The translations under genes and the position numbers were made by a program. A model generated the notes under the pieces. The model did no database searches. It was not told the origin of the DNA and saw only the letters and a list, made by a program, of their open reading frames with translations. Shown here piece by piece: positions 1-9,003 of a DNA stretch of 64,000 nt (positions within the stretch are counted from its first letter, which is position 1; each line of letters begins with the position of its first letter). The stretch is taken from the NCBI RefSeq assembly GCF_009741735.1, contig NZ_WHOH01000003.1:434001-498000 (forward strand), in the 5' to 3' direction. The DNA comes from Lentibacillus sp. JNUCC-1 (GTDB lineage: Bacteria > Bacillota > Bacilli > Bacillales > Amphibacillaceae).

Positions 1-2294
1 GAAGCGGATGCTATTGAAACTGGTCAGATTCATATCGATGAACGGGTTGACATGATACAAGCAGTCGGCAGAAGTCAACAGGGTGGGGACAATGTGAAGG
101 TGTCTTTGACCGGCTTGGATTTGCAGGCGGCGTCAGAGATGAATATGGTCAAGGTGATGGATGAACCTGAGGACTTCGCATTCAATAAGAACGATGCCGT
201 CATCAGTTCACGTGCTGCCTCCAATTACGATTTGGGTGTTGGTGAGCAAATAACGGTAGAAATAAACCAGGATACATATACCTATACGATCGGTGCGATC
301 AGTGAGGCAAATGGTTTATTTTACTCGGAAATAGACGATATTCTGCTGGTTGTACCTATGAATCAGGTCAACGACATTTATGGCACGAACAACCTGGTCA
401 ATCGGACATTGATCAAAGTTAATGATGAGAAAGTTGATACGTTTACTGAAACATTGGCTGGTCTCAATACGCATTTTTCCGTGGAACCGACGCGTAAGCT
501 TGATGCGGAAAGCCGTGATGACGAGGCATTCAAAACAACTATGATTTTATCGATCGTCATCATTGTGATGATCAGCGCATATGTTATTTTTTCATTGTCT
601 AAAGTCATCGTTGCGGAACGCATGCCTGTTGCTGGAACATTTCGAAGTGTGGGTGCCAGTAAGCACATGATCAACCGTATGTTACTGATGGAGTTTTTAT
701 TTTATGGCATCATTGGTGCTGTAATGGGCATCATACTTGCCGTCATTTTGCTTCCTGTAGCTGCTGACAGTTTTAACGAATATAAAGCATTTGGTGCGAA
801 AACGGTCGTCACCTATGATCCAGTCTATCTGGCAATTGCCTTTATATTCGGTGCCGTCTTCCCGGTGATGGCGGGGATGCTGCACATTTATCGTGCAGGC
901 AAAAAGCCGCTTAAAGAGATCATTCTTAACACCACACATACTGTTAAGGAACAGTCAAAAGCAGGCGTATTTATCGGTGTGGTCCTGTTTGCCGGCTCAC
1001 TGGGGTTACATGTTGTGAATAGAAAAGATGATCTCCTGTTAGCGGTTGGTGCGATCCTATTGCTGTTCATTGCGATCGTTTTGCTGATGCCGGTATTGTT
1101 AAGCGGTATTTCTAGGCTGACACAGATGTTGCTTGCCAAGGTGCCCATTGGTGAATTGAAGCTTGGCGTAAAAAATATCGCCCATAACAAAATGGTTTCC
1201 AATAACGCCAGCATGATTATCGTTGTTTTTCTGCTTTTGTTAATGATCGGGATAACGAGTGCCGGCATCGATCAATATATTAAAAACACGGTCGAACAGG
1301 ACTTCGATGTCCTTGCTAATAGTACGGACATGGACTTTACAAAATATGAAGACATTGAAACGATTGATGGTGTTTCCGAAGCTTATTTTCAGCATATCAG
1401 TGCTGCTGGCTATGATGATGGCCGTGATACGTTTATTGTTTACGGGGTCCAGGATATCGAGAAGTTTGATCGGTTTTATTCGGGCGCGACTTTTTTGGAT
1501 GAAGCGAAAGCAAACCTCAACACACTGGACAACGGGGTTGTGATCGACACGTATCAAGCCAAACGCTATGGTTTGAAAACAGGAGATACCATACGGCTGG
1601 TACCCCTAGATCAAGACCAGAAACCAATCGGTGAGGCGTATGGACCGGTAGAACTAGAAATTGCGGGAACAATGGATGCTGCTTCACTTTCAACGAACCG
1701 GAATATCGCCATTCTTTCATTGGCATATTATCAAGCTCATTTTGTCGATGCATTTAATCAAATCGAAATAAAGACAGATGCGTCTAGCCAGGCAGAAACG
1801 GTTAAAGAAAACATCGAAAATCACTACCCCAATTCTGGACTGACCATCCAAACATTTGAAGACATGATTGGCTCTCAAAAGGAGACAGTCGATACGTTGA
1901 TCCAGGGTGTTCTCGTCATCATACTCCTGGGACTTGTTATTGGGCTCTTAGGGGTATCCAACAATTTACTCGTTTCCTTTATCGAGCGAAAGAAAGAGTA
2001 TGCCGTATTGTATTCGGTATGTATGAGCAAGGGCCAGCTCGTTAAAATGCTTGTTTATGAGATGATCATGACGTTCGTCTCTGTGGTCGTCATTGGGCTG
2101 GGGCAGGGCTTCTTATGAATATCATATGGAGCCGTCTGCTCTCTGCAGCAGGACTGAGGATTGACTTTTACTTTAACTTTGAAATCTTTCTCATATTAAG
2201 TGGCGCGGTGCTCGTGTTGCTTGCCTTAGCAGCGCTAACGATCGTCCGGAAAATCTTGCGGTTAAACGTGCTGAATGAATTGCAGTACGAATAA
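1..2294 (+). pseudogene. FtsX/MacB-type ABC transporter permease, 5'-truncated by the window, frameshifted near the 3' end
   Basis: The reading frame is open from base 1, so the true start lies upstream. The protein has FtsX-family layout: a periplasmic-type extracellular domain, a membrane block (FRSVGASKHM loop near residues 203-212 counting from the ATG at 52), a second extracellular domain, then a C-terminal membrane block. This frame stops at 2116-2118 inside the last membrane block. From about 2100 the -1 frame continues it (GAGLLMNIIW..., a last helix, ending LNELQYE) to a stop at 2292-2294. One extra G in the GGGG run at 2100-2103 would join them. The ATPase gene follows 21 bp downstream, so this is a MacB/LolCDE-like exporter pair. 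It may be a real mutation, a sequencing undercall or, less likely, programmed frameshifting. Substrate unknown. Confidence 0.88.
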
Positions 2295-2315
2295 GAGGTG
2301 TGAAGGGAGAAAACA

Positions 2316-3008
2316 ATGCCTATTCTTAAAGCGGAGAAACTATGCAGGCACTATCAAATCGCCGGAAGAGAGGTCGCGATTTTAAGAGGTATTGACATGA
2401 CGGTTGAAGCCGGAGAGTTTGTATCCATTATGGGCCCTTCAGGCTGCGGGAAAAGCACATTGCTTTATTTGCTCGGAGGGATTGATGCGCCAACCTCGGG
2501 GAACGTTTTGTTGAATCAGCAAGATATCAACAAAATGGATGATAAAAAGAAGAGTGTTATCAGGCGGCAATCGATCGGGTTTGTGTTTCAGTTTTACAAC
2601 CTTGTCCAAAATTTGAGTGTTGAAGAAAACATTATGCTGCCGGTTACAATGGATGGGAAAAAGCCAAAAGATTATCAAGCCCAATTGGACGAATTGCTGG
2701 ACATTGTCGGCTTGACAGAGCGGCGCACATTTACACCAAGAAGACTTTCTGGCGGCCAGCAACAGCGTGTTGCAATCGCAAGAGCGGTGATTCTCAATCC
2801 GTCGCTCATTCTGGCAGACGAACCGGTGGGTAACCTGGACAGCCAATCAGGCGCGGATGTTATGAACTTATTCCGCCGAATCAATGAAGAAAAAGGCATC
2901 ACCATCGTCCAGGTCACCCACTCGGAAAAACACGCCAACATGGGAAACCGCATCATTCACATGAAGGACGGGGTCATTGAAGCCGATCATAAAGTGGTCT
3001 GTGGATAG
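2316..3008 (+). CDS. ABC transporter ATP-binding protein (LolD/MacB type)
   Basis: 230 aa ATPase that would power the permease upstream. Walker [10 protein letters not shown] at residues 40-48, Q-loop FQFYN, signature LSGGQQQR near 143, Walker B DEPVGNLD near 167 and the switch histidine in VTHS are all present. The DEPVGNLDS form is typical of the FtsX-partner ATPases (LolD, MacB, BceA/YtrE), not of importers. The ATG follows a GAAGGGAGA ribosome binding site. No two-component system is visible, so a Bce-type antibiotic detoxification role is only one possibility. Confidence 0.93.
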   Translation: MPILKAEKLCRHYQIAGREVAILRGIDMTVEAGEFVSIMGPSGCGKSTLLYLLGGIDAPTSGNVLLNQQDINKMDDKKKSVIRRQSIGFVFQFYNLVQNLSVEENIMLPVTMDGKKPKDYQAQLDELLDIVGLTERRTFTPRRLSGGQQQRVAIARAVILNPSLILADEPVGNLDSQSGADVMNLFRRINEEKGITIVQVTHSEKHANMGNRIIHMKDGVIEADHKVVCG

Positions 3009-3023
3009 CCTGATATCCAAATT

Positions 3024-3053
3024 AAAAAGCTCAGATCCATATCTGAGCTTTTT
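3024..3053 (+). terminator. Intrinsic terminator after the ABC exporter
   Basis: A near-perfect stem (AAAAAGCTCAGAT/ATCTGAGCTTTTT) with a 4-nt loop. A-run and T-run flank it, so it can serve both the exporter and the convergent DUF948 gene. Confidence 0.85.
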
Positions 3054-3065
3054 GTGTGCGTCGGT

Positions 3066-3482
3066 TTAACCTTTTCTTTTCTTAAAGATATAATACCCTA
3101 ATGTCGCAATGCCATACCAGCCTTCCAGGTGATTGCGGCGGGTAAATTCGTGTCCTTCTGATGTATCCGTTTTGACCTTCATGACGGCGTCGGCCATGGA
3201 AGACGACACGTGCTGTGTGGCTCGTCCAGCGTCACCGACAATGTCAAAAAGCGGTGTGAGTTTTTCAACCTGATCATTGACCTGATTCAGTGTTTTATCA
3301 CTGCTTTCCAATGTGCTTTTAGCCTGGGTCATGACACCATCGATTTGCTCCGGCAGTTTATCTGTCGTGTTTTGCAATCCATCGAACACGCCGGCGAGTT
3401 TGATGAGCGGTTTGATAAGCATGATGGCAATAATAAGTGCCGCTATTCCAAGAATCAGTAATCCAATACCTGACCAATCCAT
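3066..3482 (-). CDS. DUF948-type membrane-anchored protein
   Basis: 138 aa from the ATG at 3482, which follows AAGGAGCTGTCAGT; a longer upstream frame lacks a site. One N-terminal helix (about residues 5-27) is followed by a helical, coiled-coil-like region (TTDKLPEQID..., TLNQVNDQVEKL) and a C-terminal tail with KKRK. This is the pattern of DUF948 proteins such as B. subtilis YtxG, general-stress-associated proteins of unknown biochemistry. Monocistronic between two + genes. Confidence 0.75.
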   Translation of the reverse strand: MDWSGIGLLILGIAALIIAIMLIKPLIKLAGVFDGLQNTTDKLPEQIDGVMTQAKSTLESSDKTLNQVNDQVEKLTPLFDIVGDAGRATQHVSSSMADAVMKVKTDTSEGHEFTRRNHLEGWYGIATLGYYIFKKRKG

Positions 3483-3652
3483 ACTGACAGCTCCTTTTCT
3501 ATGTGGTCTTCTTTTAATAATACCACAAACCGGTGAAATTAAACGATGGTTATGATTGTGAGGGTTGTGGTTTGAATGCAAAAAATATCAAACACACCTT
3601 TAAAATTGGTATAATGGATCAGACAGATTATCTATAAAGGAGTCACACACAT

Positions 3653-4903
3653 ATGAAAAAATTCATCAACGCGAATATATACGGACAGCCGGAAGCTCAT
3701 GAAATTTTAGTGGAAAACGGTCATCTCAAGGCGATCGGTAATGGTTTAATCGCTGCAGATGATGTGATTGATTTAGAGGGCCGGCTGGTGCTGCCCCCTT
3801 ATGTGGATCCGCATTTGCATTTGGATTATATTTTCTCGGGATTGGGTGAAGGCAATGCCAATGTCTCTGGTACGTTGTTCGAAGGCATCCAGCGCTGGAG
3901 TGATAATAAAAAGTCATTAACAGAAGACATGGTCCGCGAGCGTGCAATTAAAGGTATTCGAAAAGAAGTGAGCAAAGGGGTTCAATTCATCCGTACACAT
4001 GTGGACATTACCGACCCCCATTTGACAGGAATGAAAGCTCTGGTGAAGCTGCGGGAGGAATTGAAAGATATCGTGACATTACAGCTTGTGGCCTTTCCGC
4101 AAGAAGGGTTCTTCCGATATGAGGGCGCTGAACAGTTGATGGAAAAAGCCCTTGAAATGGGAGCAGATGTCGCGGGCGGCATTCCACATTTCGAAATTTC
4201 ATATGAACATGGTGTGGAATCGTTAAAGCGTATTGTCGACATGGCGATCAAACATAATGTAATGATTGATATCCACTGTGACGAAAACGATGACCCTAAC
4301 AGCCGCTTTTTAGAAGTGTTAAATGCCCTCGTGATAGAGCGGAATTACGGTCCATACACAACGGCAAGCCACACGTGCAGCTTTGGCTCAGTGGAGAACA
4401 GTTATGCCAATAAGATGCTCGGGTTATTTAAGGCGTCCCAGATCAACTTCATTTCATGCCCAACAGAAAACGCGCACTTGCAAGGACGGGGTGACAGTTA
4501 TCCGAAACGCCGCGGCTTAACACGGGTCAAAGAGCTGCTCGCCAACGGAAACAACGTCGCTTTTGCCCAAGATTCCATTGCCGATTACTGGTATCCACTA
4601 GGAAACGGCAACATGATGAACATCCTGGACAACGGCATCCACTTGGCCCATTACACACATATAGATGAAATTAACAAGGCGTTCGACCTCATCACTTTTT
4701 ACGGCGCCAACATTATGAGGGTGACCGATGAATACGGCATTGAAGCAGACAAGCCAGCCAACTTCATCGTTCTGGAAGCACACGATCCTTATGAAGCCAT
4801 TCGCGAGCGGGCGGAAGTTCTTGCGTCCGTCAGACAGGGCGAGTATCTGTTTAAGCGTGAACCGCGGAAGAATGAAGTGGAAGTGGATTTTTTGAAGGCG
4901 TAG
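3653..4903 (+). CDS. Amidohydrolase, cytosine deaminase-like
   Basis: 416 aa, the usual length for CodA-type deaminases. Metal-binding motifs of the amidohydrolase superfamily are in order: HLHLD (54-58), a conserved lysine-containing core, HCDEND (near 218), SHTCSFGS (near 247) and a metal aspartate in AQDS (near 305). The composition around DYIFSGLGEGNANVSGTL matches cytosine deaminase, which converts cytosine to uracil plus ammonia in pyrimidine salvage. Related members act on isoguanine or creatinine, so substrate is inferred. A TATAAT-like -10 lies near 3612 and the ATG has AAAGGAG. No codB permease adjoins. Confidence 0.82.
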   Translation: MKKFINANIYGQPEAHEILVENGHLKAIGNGLIAADDVIDLEGRLVLPPYVDPHLHLDYIFSGLGEGNANVSGTLFEGIQRWSDNKKSLTEDMVRERAIKGIRKEVSKGVQFIRTHVDITDPHLTGMKALVKLREELKDIVTLQLVAFPQEGFFRYEGAEQLMEKALEMGADVAGGIPHFEISYEHGVESLKRIVDMAIKHNVMIDIHCDENDDPNSRFLEVLNALVIERNYGPYTTASHTCSFGSVENSYANKMLGLFKASQINFISCPTENAHLQGRGDSYPKRRGLTRVKELLANGNNVAFAQDSIADYWYPLGNGNMMNILDNGIHLAHYTHIDEINKAFDLITFYGANIMRVTDEYGIEADKPANFIVLEAHDPYEAIRERAEVLASVRQGEYLFKREPRKNEVEVDFLKA

Positions 4904-4972
4904 AAAGAGGCTTCTCTGTTTGAGATGTTACCCTGAATGGGGATGAACGCTACACGATAGAATAAGATGATC

Positions 4973-5117
4973 TATATCCAGGTTTTTGAAGCGTATATCC
5001 AGATTTATTTGCGTATATCCAGGTTTTTCTAATGGATATCCGGAAAAAACGGCGGTTATCCAGGTTTTGATGGCAGATATCCAGATTTTGCATCCATTTA
5101 TCCAGGTTTTTGAGTAT
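4973..5117. repeat. 20-21 bp tandem repeat array, family A (about 7 units)
   Basis: Seven head-to-tail degenerate units of 20-21 bp built on TATATCCAGGTTTTTGAAGC. The first half (TATCCAG) is conserved and the second half varies. It fills the gap between the amidohydrolase and ATL genes. It is one of the dispersed arrays treated together in the findings. Confidence 0.85.
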
Positions 5118-5154
5118 GACTGCTGATTTACGGATCTTGAGGAGGAAGTGCTCG

Positions 5155-5211
5155 GTGACTATTGCAAAACGAACATGCAACGCGCATTACAAAGGCAGGC
5201 GATCTGATTGA
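5155..5211 (+). CDS. Possible 18-codon leader ORF coupled to the ATL gene
   Basis: A GTG at 5155 sits a few bases behind a strong GGAGGAAG site and opens an 18-codon frame ending at TGA 5209-5211. That stop overlaps the TTG start of the next gene (TTGA). The next gene has only a weak site of its own, so translational coupling through this leader is plausible. Alternatively it is chance, or the mark of a frameshifted longer N-terminus. Confidence 0.35.
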   Translation: MTIAKRTCNAHYKGRRSD

Positions 5212-5546
5212 AACCATTTACGGCAAATGTCATCACCGTGTTGAAGAAAGTACCAGCAGGAAAAGTCATGTCATATGGGCAGGTCGCCCGGGTGGCCGGC
5301 AGTCCAAAGGGGGCCAGGCAAGTCGTAAGGGTGCTGCACTCGATGAGCCAAAAATACGACTTGCCGTGGCACCGAATCGTAAACCGGGAAGGACAGATTG
5401 TGCTGCAAGATGAGGAAGCGGCACAGAAGCAAAGAGCGCTGCTGGAACAAGAAGACGTGAGTGTTAACAGTTTGGGACGCGTGAATATGTCAGAATACCA
5501 ATACCAACCAGATTTCCATGTGCTGGATGATGATGCGTTTCTGTAA
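5208..5546 (+). CDS. Alkyltransferase-like (ATL) DNA-damage recognition protein, MGMT family
   Basis: 112 aa with the DNA-binding fold of O6-alkylguanine-DNA alkyltransferases (PAGKVMSYGQVA, SPKGARQVV helix region). The active-site PCHR of true methyltransferases is replaced by PWHR (53-56, Trp54 for Cys). That is the hallmark of ATL proteins such as E. coli eATL/YbaZ and S. pombe Atl1, which bind O6-alkylguanine without removing the alkyl group and pass the lesion to nucleotide excision repair. The start is TTG because an in-frame TGA at 5205-5207 closes the frame just upstream. Confidence 0.88.
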   Translation: MKPFTANVITVLKKVPAGKVMSYGQVARVAGSPKGARQVVRVLHSMSQKYDLPWHRIVNREGQIVLQDEEAAQKQRALLEQEDVSVNSLGRVNMSEYQYQPDFHVLDDDAFL

Positions 5547-5634
5547 AAGGACCAAAGGATCTATTTCCCATGGTTCTTTTTTCATGAAACTTTTTAAATC
5601 ATAAGGAATTTGAAGGTAAACTGAGTAAATAACA

Positions 5635-5653
5635 GTTATTCGTTCTTAATAAC
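5635..5653 (+). promoter_or_regulatory. Inverted repeat with a GTTCTT half-site, outer tasA control region
   Basis: GTTATT and AATAAC flank CGTTCTT. It contains a 6 of 7 match to the SinR box GTTCTYT. It is weaker than the two operators downstream. Confidence 0.4.
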
Positions 5654-5713
5654 GAAAAAACGTGTGGATTTGGAGTTTTTCAACTTAGGAAAATTGAACT
5701 ATAATCGGTTTAG

Positions 5714-5729
5714 GTTCTTTATAAAGAAC
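5714..5729 (+). promoter_or_regulatory. Perfect SinR-like operator upstream of tasA/calY
   Basis: A perfect 16-bp palindrome GTTCTTTATAAAGAAC made of two inverted GTTCTTT boxes separated by 2 bp. GTTCTYT is the published B. subtilis SinR recognition box, and SinR represses the tapA-sipW-tasA matrix operon. Finding it upstream of a TasA-family gene supports SinR-type control; binding itself is inferred. Confidence 0.75.
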
Positions 5730-5773
5730 AACTAAATAAAGCATTAGCACACTTCAAGGCTTTATTTATGAAT

Positions 5774-5806
5774 TTGACAATATGGTTGTTCTTTATAAAG
5801 TATAAA
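5774..5806 (+). promoter_or_regulatory. Candidate tasA promoter overlapped by a second SinR-like operator
   Basis: TTGACA at 5774-5779 is a perfect -35. A TATAAA at 5801-5806 (or AAGTAT at 5798) is the likely -10. Between them lies GTTCTTTATAAAG (5788-5800), a copy of the upstream operator lacking its last three bases. A repressor bound there would block RNA polymerase directly. The two operators are 74 bp apart, about seven helical turns, so looping is possible. Confidence 0.65.
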
Positions 5807-5934
5807 ACTTTACGAGGTGATGCGGTGTAAGAGACACGGGGAGTGAGTCTGTTTTTGGATATGTTTGCATCTTAAGAGTCTACATAAGAGGAAACCAAAT
5901 GCCTAATATCAAGGCGAAATAAGGAGGAAACATT

Positions 5935-6639
5935 ATGGACATTAAGAAAAAACTAGGGATTGGTGTGGTAACAGCAGCATTGGGCTTATCATTGGTTGGC
6001 GGAGGAACATTCGCCTATTTCAATGACACTGAAACAATGGATAATAAGTTTGCTTCGGGGACATTGGAGTTGGATGTCTTACAGGTTGGTAATAATCCAT
6101 CCACGTTTGAGCTAACGAACCTCAAGCCTGGAGACCTGATGCGGCGGTCATTTACATTAGATAACAGCGGATCACTTGCAATTAAAAATGTATGGCTTGA
6201 TTTAACTGCTGATGGGTATGACGGCCAAGAAGGCGTAAGTATGGATGATTATTTAGATCAATTTAAAGTCAAGTTCTATAGATCTAAAAAAGGCGAAGAT
6301 GGGGAATTTGAACTGACATCGCACCAGATATTTAAAAATTTCAATGCCACATTAAAGGACTTGGTAAATGGTAAAGATCTCACAAATTTAGTTGCAGATA
6401 CGAGTCTGCTTGATGAATCTGGGAAGAGAGTCGATATCGCACATGGAGGCCTTAACGCCGATCCAAAACAACAACAAAGAATTGAAATTGAAATAGAGTT
6501 TGTAGACAATGGGGATCAAAATAGATTTCAGAATACCACTGCAGATGTTCATTTCAACCTAGAAGCTACGCAAGACACAGGAACCCGTTTTGACTACAAC
6601 AATCCTGACGCTAATAATGCCAATGGGAAAACAAAATAA
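5935..6639 (+). CDS. calY: TasA/CalY (camelysin) family biofilm matrix protein
   Basis: 234 aa secreted protein. A signal peptide (hydrophobic core near residues 8-22) ends in a stretch with AYFNDTET, the signature of SipW-processed TasA/camelysin precursors. The rest is the beta-rich TasA fold (GTLELDV, NLKPGD, SFTLDNSGSL). Family members form amyloid-like fibres of the extracellular matrix. No sipW or tapA is adjacent, so processing must rely on genes outside the window. The ATG has AAGGAGGAAACATT. A 5' leader of about 120 nt precedes it, behind the operator-flanked promoter. Confidence 0.88.
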   Translation: MDIKKKLGIGVVTAALGLSLVGGGTFAYFNDTETMDNKFASGTLELDVLQVGNNPSTFELTNLKPGDLMRRSFTLDNSGSLAIKNVWLDLTADGYDGQEGVSMDDYLDQFKVKFYRSKKGEDGEFELTSHQIFKNFNATLKDLVNGKDLTNLVADTSLLDESGKRVDIAHGGLNADPKQQQRIEIEIEFVDNGDQNRFQNTTADVHFNLEATQDTGTRFDYNNPDANNANGKTK

Positions 6640-6647
6640 CTGATTGT

Positions 6648-6680
6648 GGGCCGAGAACTGGTTTCTCGGTCCATTTTTAT
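6648..6680 (+). terminator. Intrinsic terminator after calY
   Basis: Stem GGCCGAGAA/TTCTCGGTCC with a TGG-type loop followed by ATTTTTATATTTTTT. Confidence 0.85.
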
Positions 6681-6721
6681 ATTTTTTATTTTACTTAACC
6701 TGGCATGTGCCACGTGATGAT

Positions 6722-6898
6722 TCAATCATTTTTAGTTAGCCACATTGCTATGAACACTCCTCGATCACGATTTGTTTGACCTCGTATTTGGATCTTTTTG
6801 ATCAGTCGATTGTACACTACATCCGGTTGAGGTGAGCCAAAACAGTGAGGACAATAGAACAATCGCTGTTTCCCATTTACAAATGTGCTGATTTGAAT
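6722..6898 (-). pseudogene. Open-frame remnant with a CxxC motif
   Basis: A 58-codon open frame without a convincing start or ribosome site, bounded by stops. The peptide contains FYCPHCFGSPQ and a basic middle (NRLIKKIQIRGQ). The codon pattern looks protein-like. It resembles the tail of a zinc-ribbon protein, but I do not recognise the family. It lies in the otherwise empty gap between calY and the aldo/keto reductase and is best read as gene debris. Confidence 0.3.
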
Positions 6899-6946
6899 TT
6901 AGTCTGTGAAATGATAGTCTGTAAGAAAGGGAAAGGAGTTTGATTG

Positions 6947-7792
6947 ATGATGACTACGCCGATTCCTGAAAAAGTCCTGAATGACGGGGTGCCGATCCCT
7001 GCGATAGGTTTCGGGACTTTTAGATTGCAAGGTAACAAGGGAGCGGATGCCGTTAAGACTGCGCTTGATAACGGCTACCGTCTAATCGACACGGCTTATA
7101 ATTATGAAAATGAAGGCGCTGTGGGTGAGGGGATCAGCAGAAGCCTGGTTCCAAGATCCGACATGTTCATCACTTCGAAGCTGCCAGGACGTTATCAAAC
7201 CTATAATGAGGCAGTTGCGGCCATACAAGAATCGCTGTATCGCACCCACCTGGACTATTATGATTTGTATCTCATCCATTGGCCGAATCCGCAGCAGGGC
7301 CATTATGTTGAGGCGTGGGAAGCGTTGATTGAAGCGCAAAAGTGGGGCCTGATTCGCTCGATTGGTGTCTGCAACTTCCTGCCTGAACATCTGGAGCGGC
7401 TCGAGACTGAAACAGGTGTGAAGCCGAGCATCAACCAAATTGAATTGCATCCGTTTTTCAATCAAGAAGCACAACGCGCCTATCATGCGGAACATAACAT
7501 AACGACGCAGTCTTGGAGTCCACTGGCCAAAGCTGAGGAAATTTTGCAAAACGAAACGCTCAATGCAATTGCCAAGCGTCACGGGAAAACCGTGTCACAG
7601 ATCATTCTGCGCTGGCAGTATGAGCTCGGCAATATTGCAATCCCTAAGTCCGCTTCGGTTCAGCGGCAGCGGGAAAACATCGCCATTTTTGACTTTGCAC
7701 TGGGCGAAGCTGATATGAATGAAATCAATGCTCTAAGCCGGGCAGATGGCCGGTTGAATGATCAAGACCCAGCCACATATGAGGAGTTTTAA
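6947..7792 (+). CDS. Aldo/keto reductase (AKR5-like)
   Basis: 281 aa NAD(P)H-dependent oxidoreductase with a TIM-barrel sequence. The AKR tetrad is visible: Asp and Tyr in LIDTAYNYENE, Lys in TSKLPG and His in LIHWPNP. The cofactor-binding end IPKSASVQRQRENI is also present. Length and sequence match B. subtilis YvgN/YtbE-type reductases that act on methylglyoxal and other aldehydes; the physiological substrate is not shown. The start is the ATG 8 nt after GGAAAGGAG. An upstream in-frame TTG (6944) and a second ATG (6950) are alternatives. Confidence 0.9.
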   Translation: MMTTPIPEKVLNDGVPIPAIGFGTFRLQGNKGADAVKTALDNGYRLIDTAYNYENEGAVGEGISRSLVPRSDMFITSKLPGRYQTYNEAVAAIQESLYRTHLDYYDLYLIHWPNPQQGHYVEAWEALIEAQKWGLIRSIGVCNFLPEHLERLETETGVKPSINQIELHPFFNQEAQRAYHAEHNITTQSWSPLAKAEEILQNETLNAIAKRHGKTVSQIILRWQYELGNIAIPKSASVQRQRENIAIFDFALGEADMNEINALSRADGRLNDQDPATYEEF

Positions 7793-7805
7793 CTGAATTG
7801 AAAAG

Positions 7806-7841
7806 GAGCGGCGTATGGGTAGTAAACGGCCGCTCTTTTTT
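7806..7841 (+). terminator. Intrinsic terminator after the aldo/keto reductase
   Basis: GAGCGGC and GGCCGCTC form a stem followed by TTTTTT. Confidence 0.8.
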
Positions 7842-7908
7842 GATGGGGATTGGGGATATTATCCGAGCTGTTAACACATTCGAACCTCCTAGAGGATAGC
7901 GGCCGTAT

Positions 7909-8919
7909 TTATATTTTTCCGCTCAGTTTGTGATCTGGTAAATTCTCCCCATTAACCCAATCAGCAAAGTTGAAATCTAAGACTTGGTCACTTTGAGCAA
8001 TGGTCGTCATGATTCTGGAATCTTCAAAGCCGTATGATAACGTATGGAGTGTTCCAAAAAAATCATCATAATCTGTGAAAAATAATGGTGAATGCCGGTC
8101 CTTGAAATGAGCAAACATTTCCTCATGGGTCAGATGTTTCTGGGTAAGAGCTTGCAGATGATCGTTGCGTTTGAGCGAACCATCGATTGACACTCTGTTT
8201 TGATTGGCCAAGGATTCGTTTTGAAAATGATTTACGCAAGACAGTGCAGCTTCTCCTGACCTCACCATCACTTTTTCAGGACCAGCCTCTACCACTGCAA
8301 TATGGCCATTCCGATCGCCAAGTGAAAAATTATAACAAGCAGCATGCGGGATTTCTTTTAACAGTTGGATGGCCTGATCCACTGTCGAACACGTATCCAA
8401 AACCATTCGGATTGCCGTCCAGGGGGAGATGCCTTTTGAGTAGCCATGATTACTTACAAAGTGCAATCCTAACGCCAAGCCCGCTTGATTGATGCCATCA
8501 TGACGGCCGAGAACCTGCAAATTGTAGCCTGCTGTGGCAAATGCCTCTTCCGGCTGAACCAAACTGAAAATCCCATCATACAGAACAGGAGAAAAGTCGT
8601 AATTCCTCACATAATAATCTTTGGTCACGATTGCCGAACAGCCCATCGCTTCGGTTTTTGGCAGGTCATAGCCGCTAAATAAGGCAGTAGCCTTCTCAGT
8701 GGGGACGTTCAGTCCATAAGCTAAACCTTCCAGCTCATCCAGCAAATGCGGGGCCAGGCCTGAAAAAATAGAGTGATAGCTTTTGTAATCGATCTCTGGT
8801 CGTGTTGCCGAATCCAACACTTTCAATAGCGGCTTATGATGTATGTACTGGCCAAACTTTAAGCCAATATTGAATGACGTATCTCGAACTTGAATGATGT
8901 CCACCGAAAATCCTGCCAT
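7909..8919 (-). CDS. C45-family acyltransferase/hydrolase (acyl-CoA:6-APA acyltransferase-like)
   Basis: 336 aa from the ATG at 8919, preceded by AAAGGAGGGAC; a longer frame to 9000 has no site. It belongs to the self-processing Ntn-hydrolase C45 family: Cys94 in AMGCSAIV is the expected autocatalytic nucleophile, followed by the conserved RNYDFSP and, later, SWxA-like and CVNHF segments. Members cleave or transfer acyl groups on amide bonds; substrate unknown. It lies 84 bp downstream of the threonine dehydratase gene on the same strand and is probably co-transcribed. Confidence 0.82.
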   Translation of the reverse strand: MAGFSVDIIQVRDTSFNIGLKFGQYIHHKPLLKVLDSATRPEIDYKSYHSIFSGLAPHLLDELEGLAYGLNVPTEKATALFSGYDLPKTEAMGCSAIVTKDYYVRNYDFSPVLYDGIFSLVQPEEAFATAGYNLQVLGRHDGINQAGLALGLHFVSNHGYSKGISPWTAIRMVLDTCSTVDQAIQLLKEIPHAACYNFSLGDRNGHIAVVEAGPEKVMVRSGEAALSCVNHFQNESLANQNRVSIDGSLKRNDHLQALTQKHLTHEEMFAHFKDRHSPLFFTDYDDFFGTLHTLSYGFEDSRIMTTIAQSDQVLDFNFADWVNGENLPDHKLSGKI

Positions 8920-9003
8920 TAAAGTCCCTCCTTTAAATTCTTGATTCTGACGAACGCGCCGATGTTTTAACCCAGCCGAGGTCCATGTTATGAATACCAA
9001 ACC

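Noticed and set aside
2095-2118. Programmed -1 frameshift in the FtsX gene
   Set aside because: No slippery X-XXY-YYZ heptamer or downstream stem was recognised, and two other genes show the same missing-G defect, so mutation or sequencing error is simpler.
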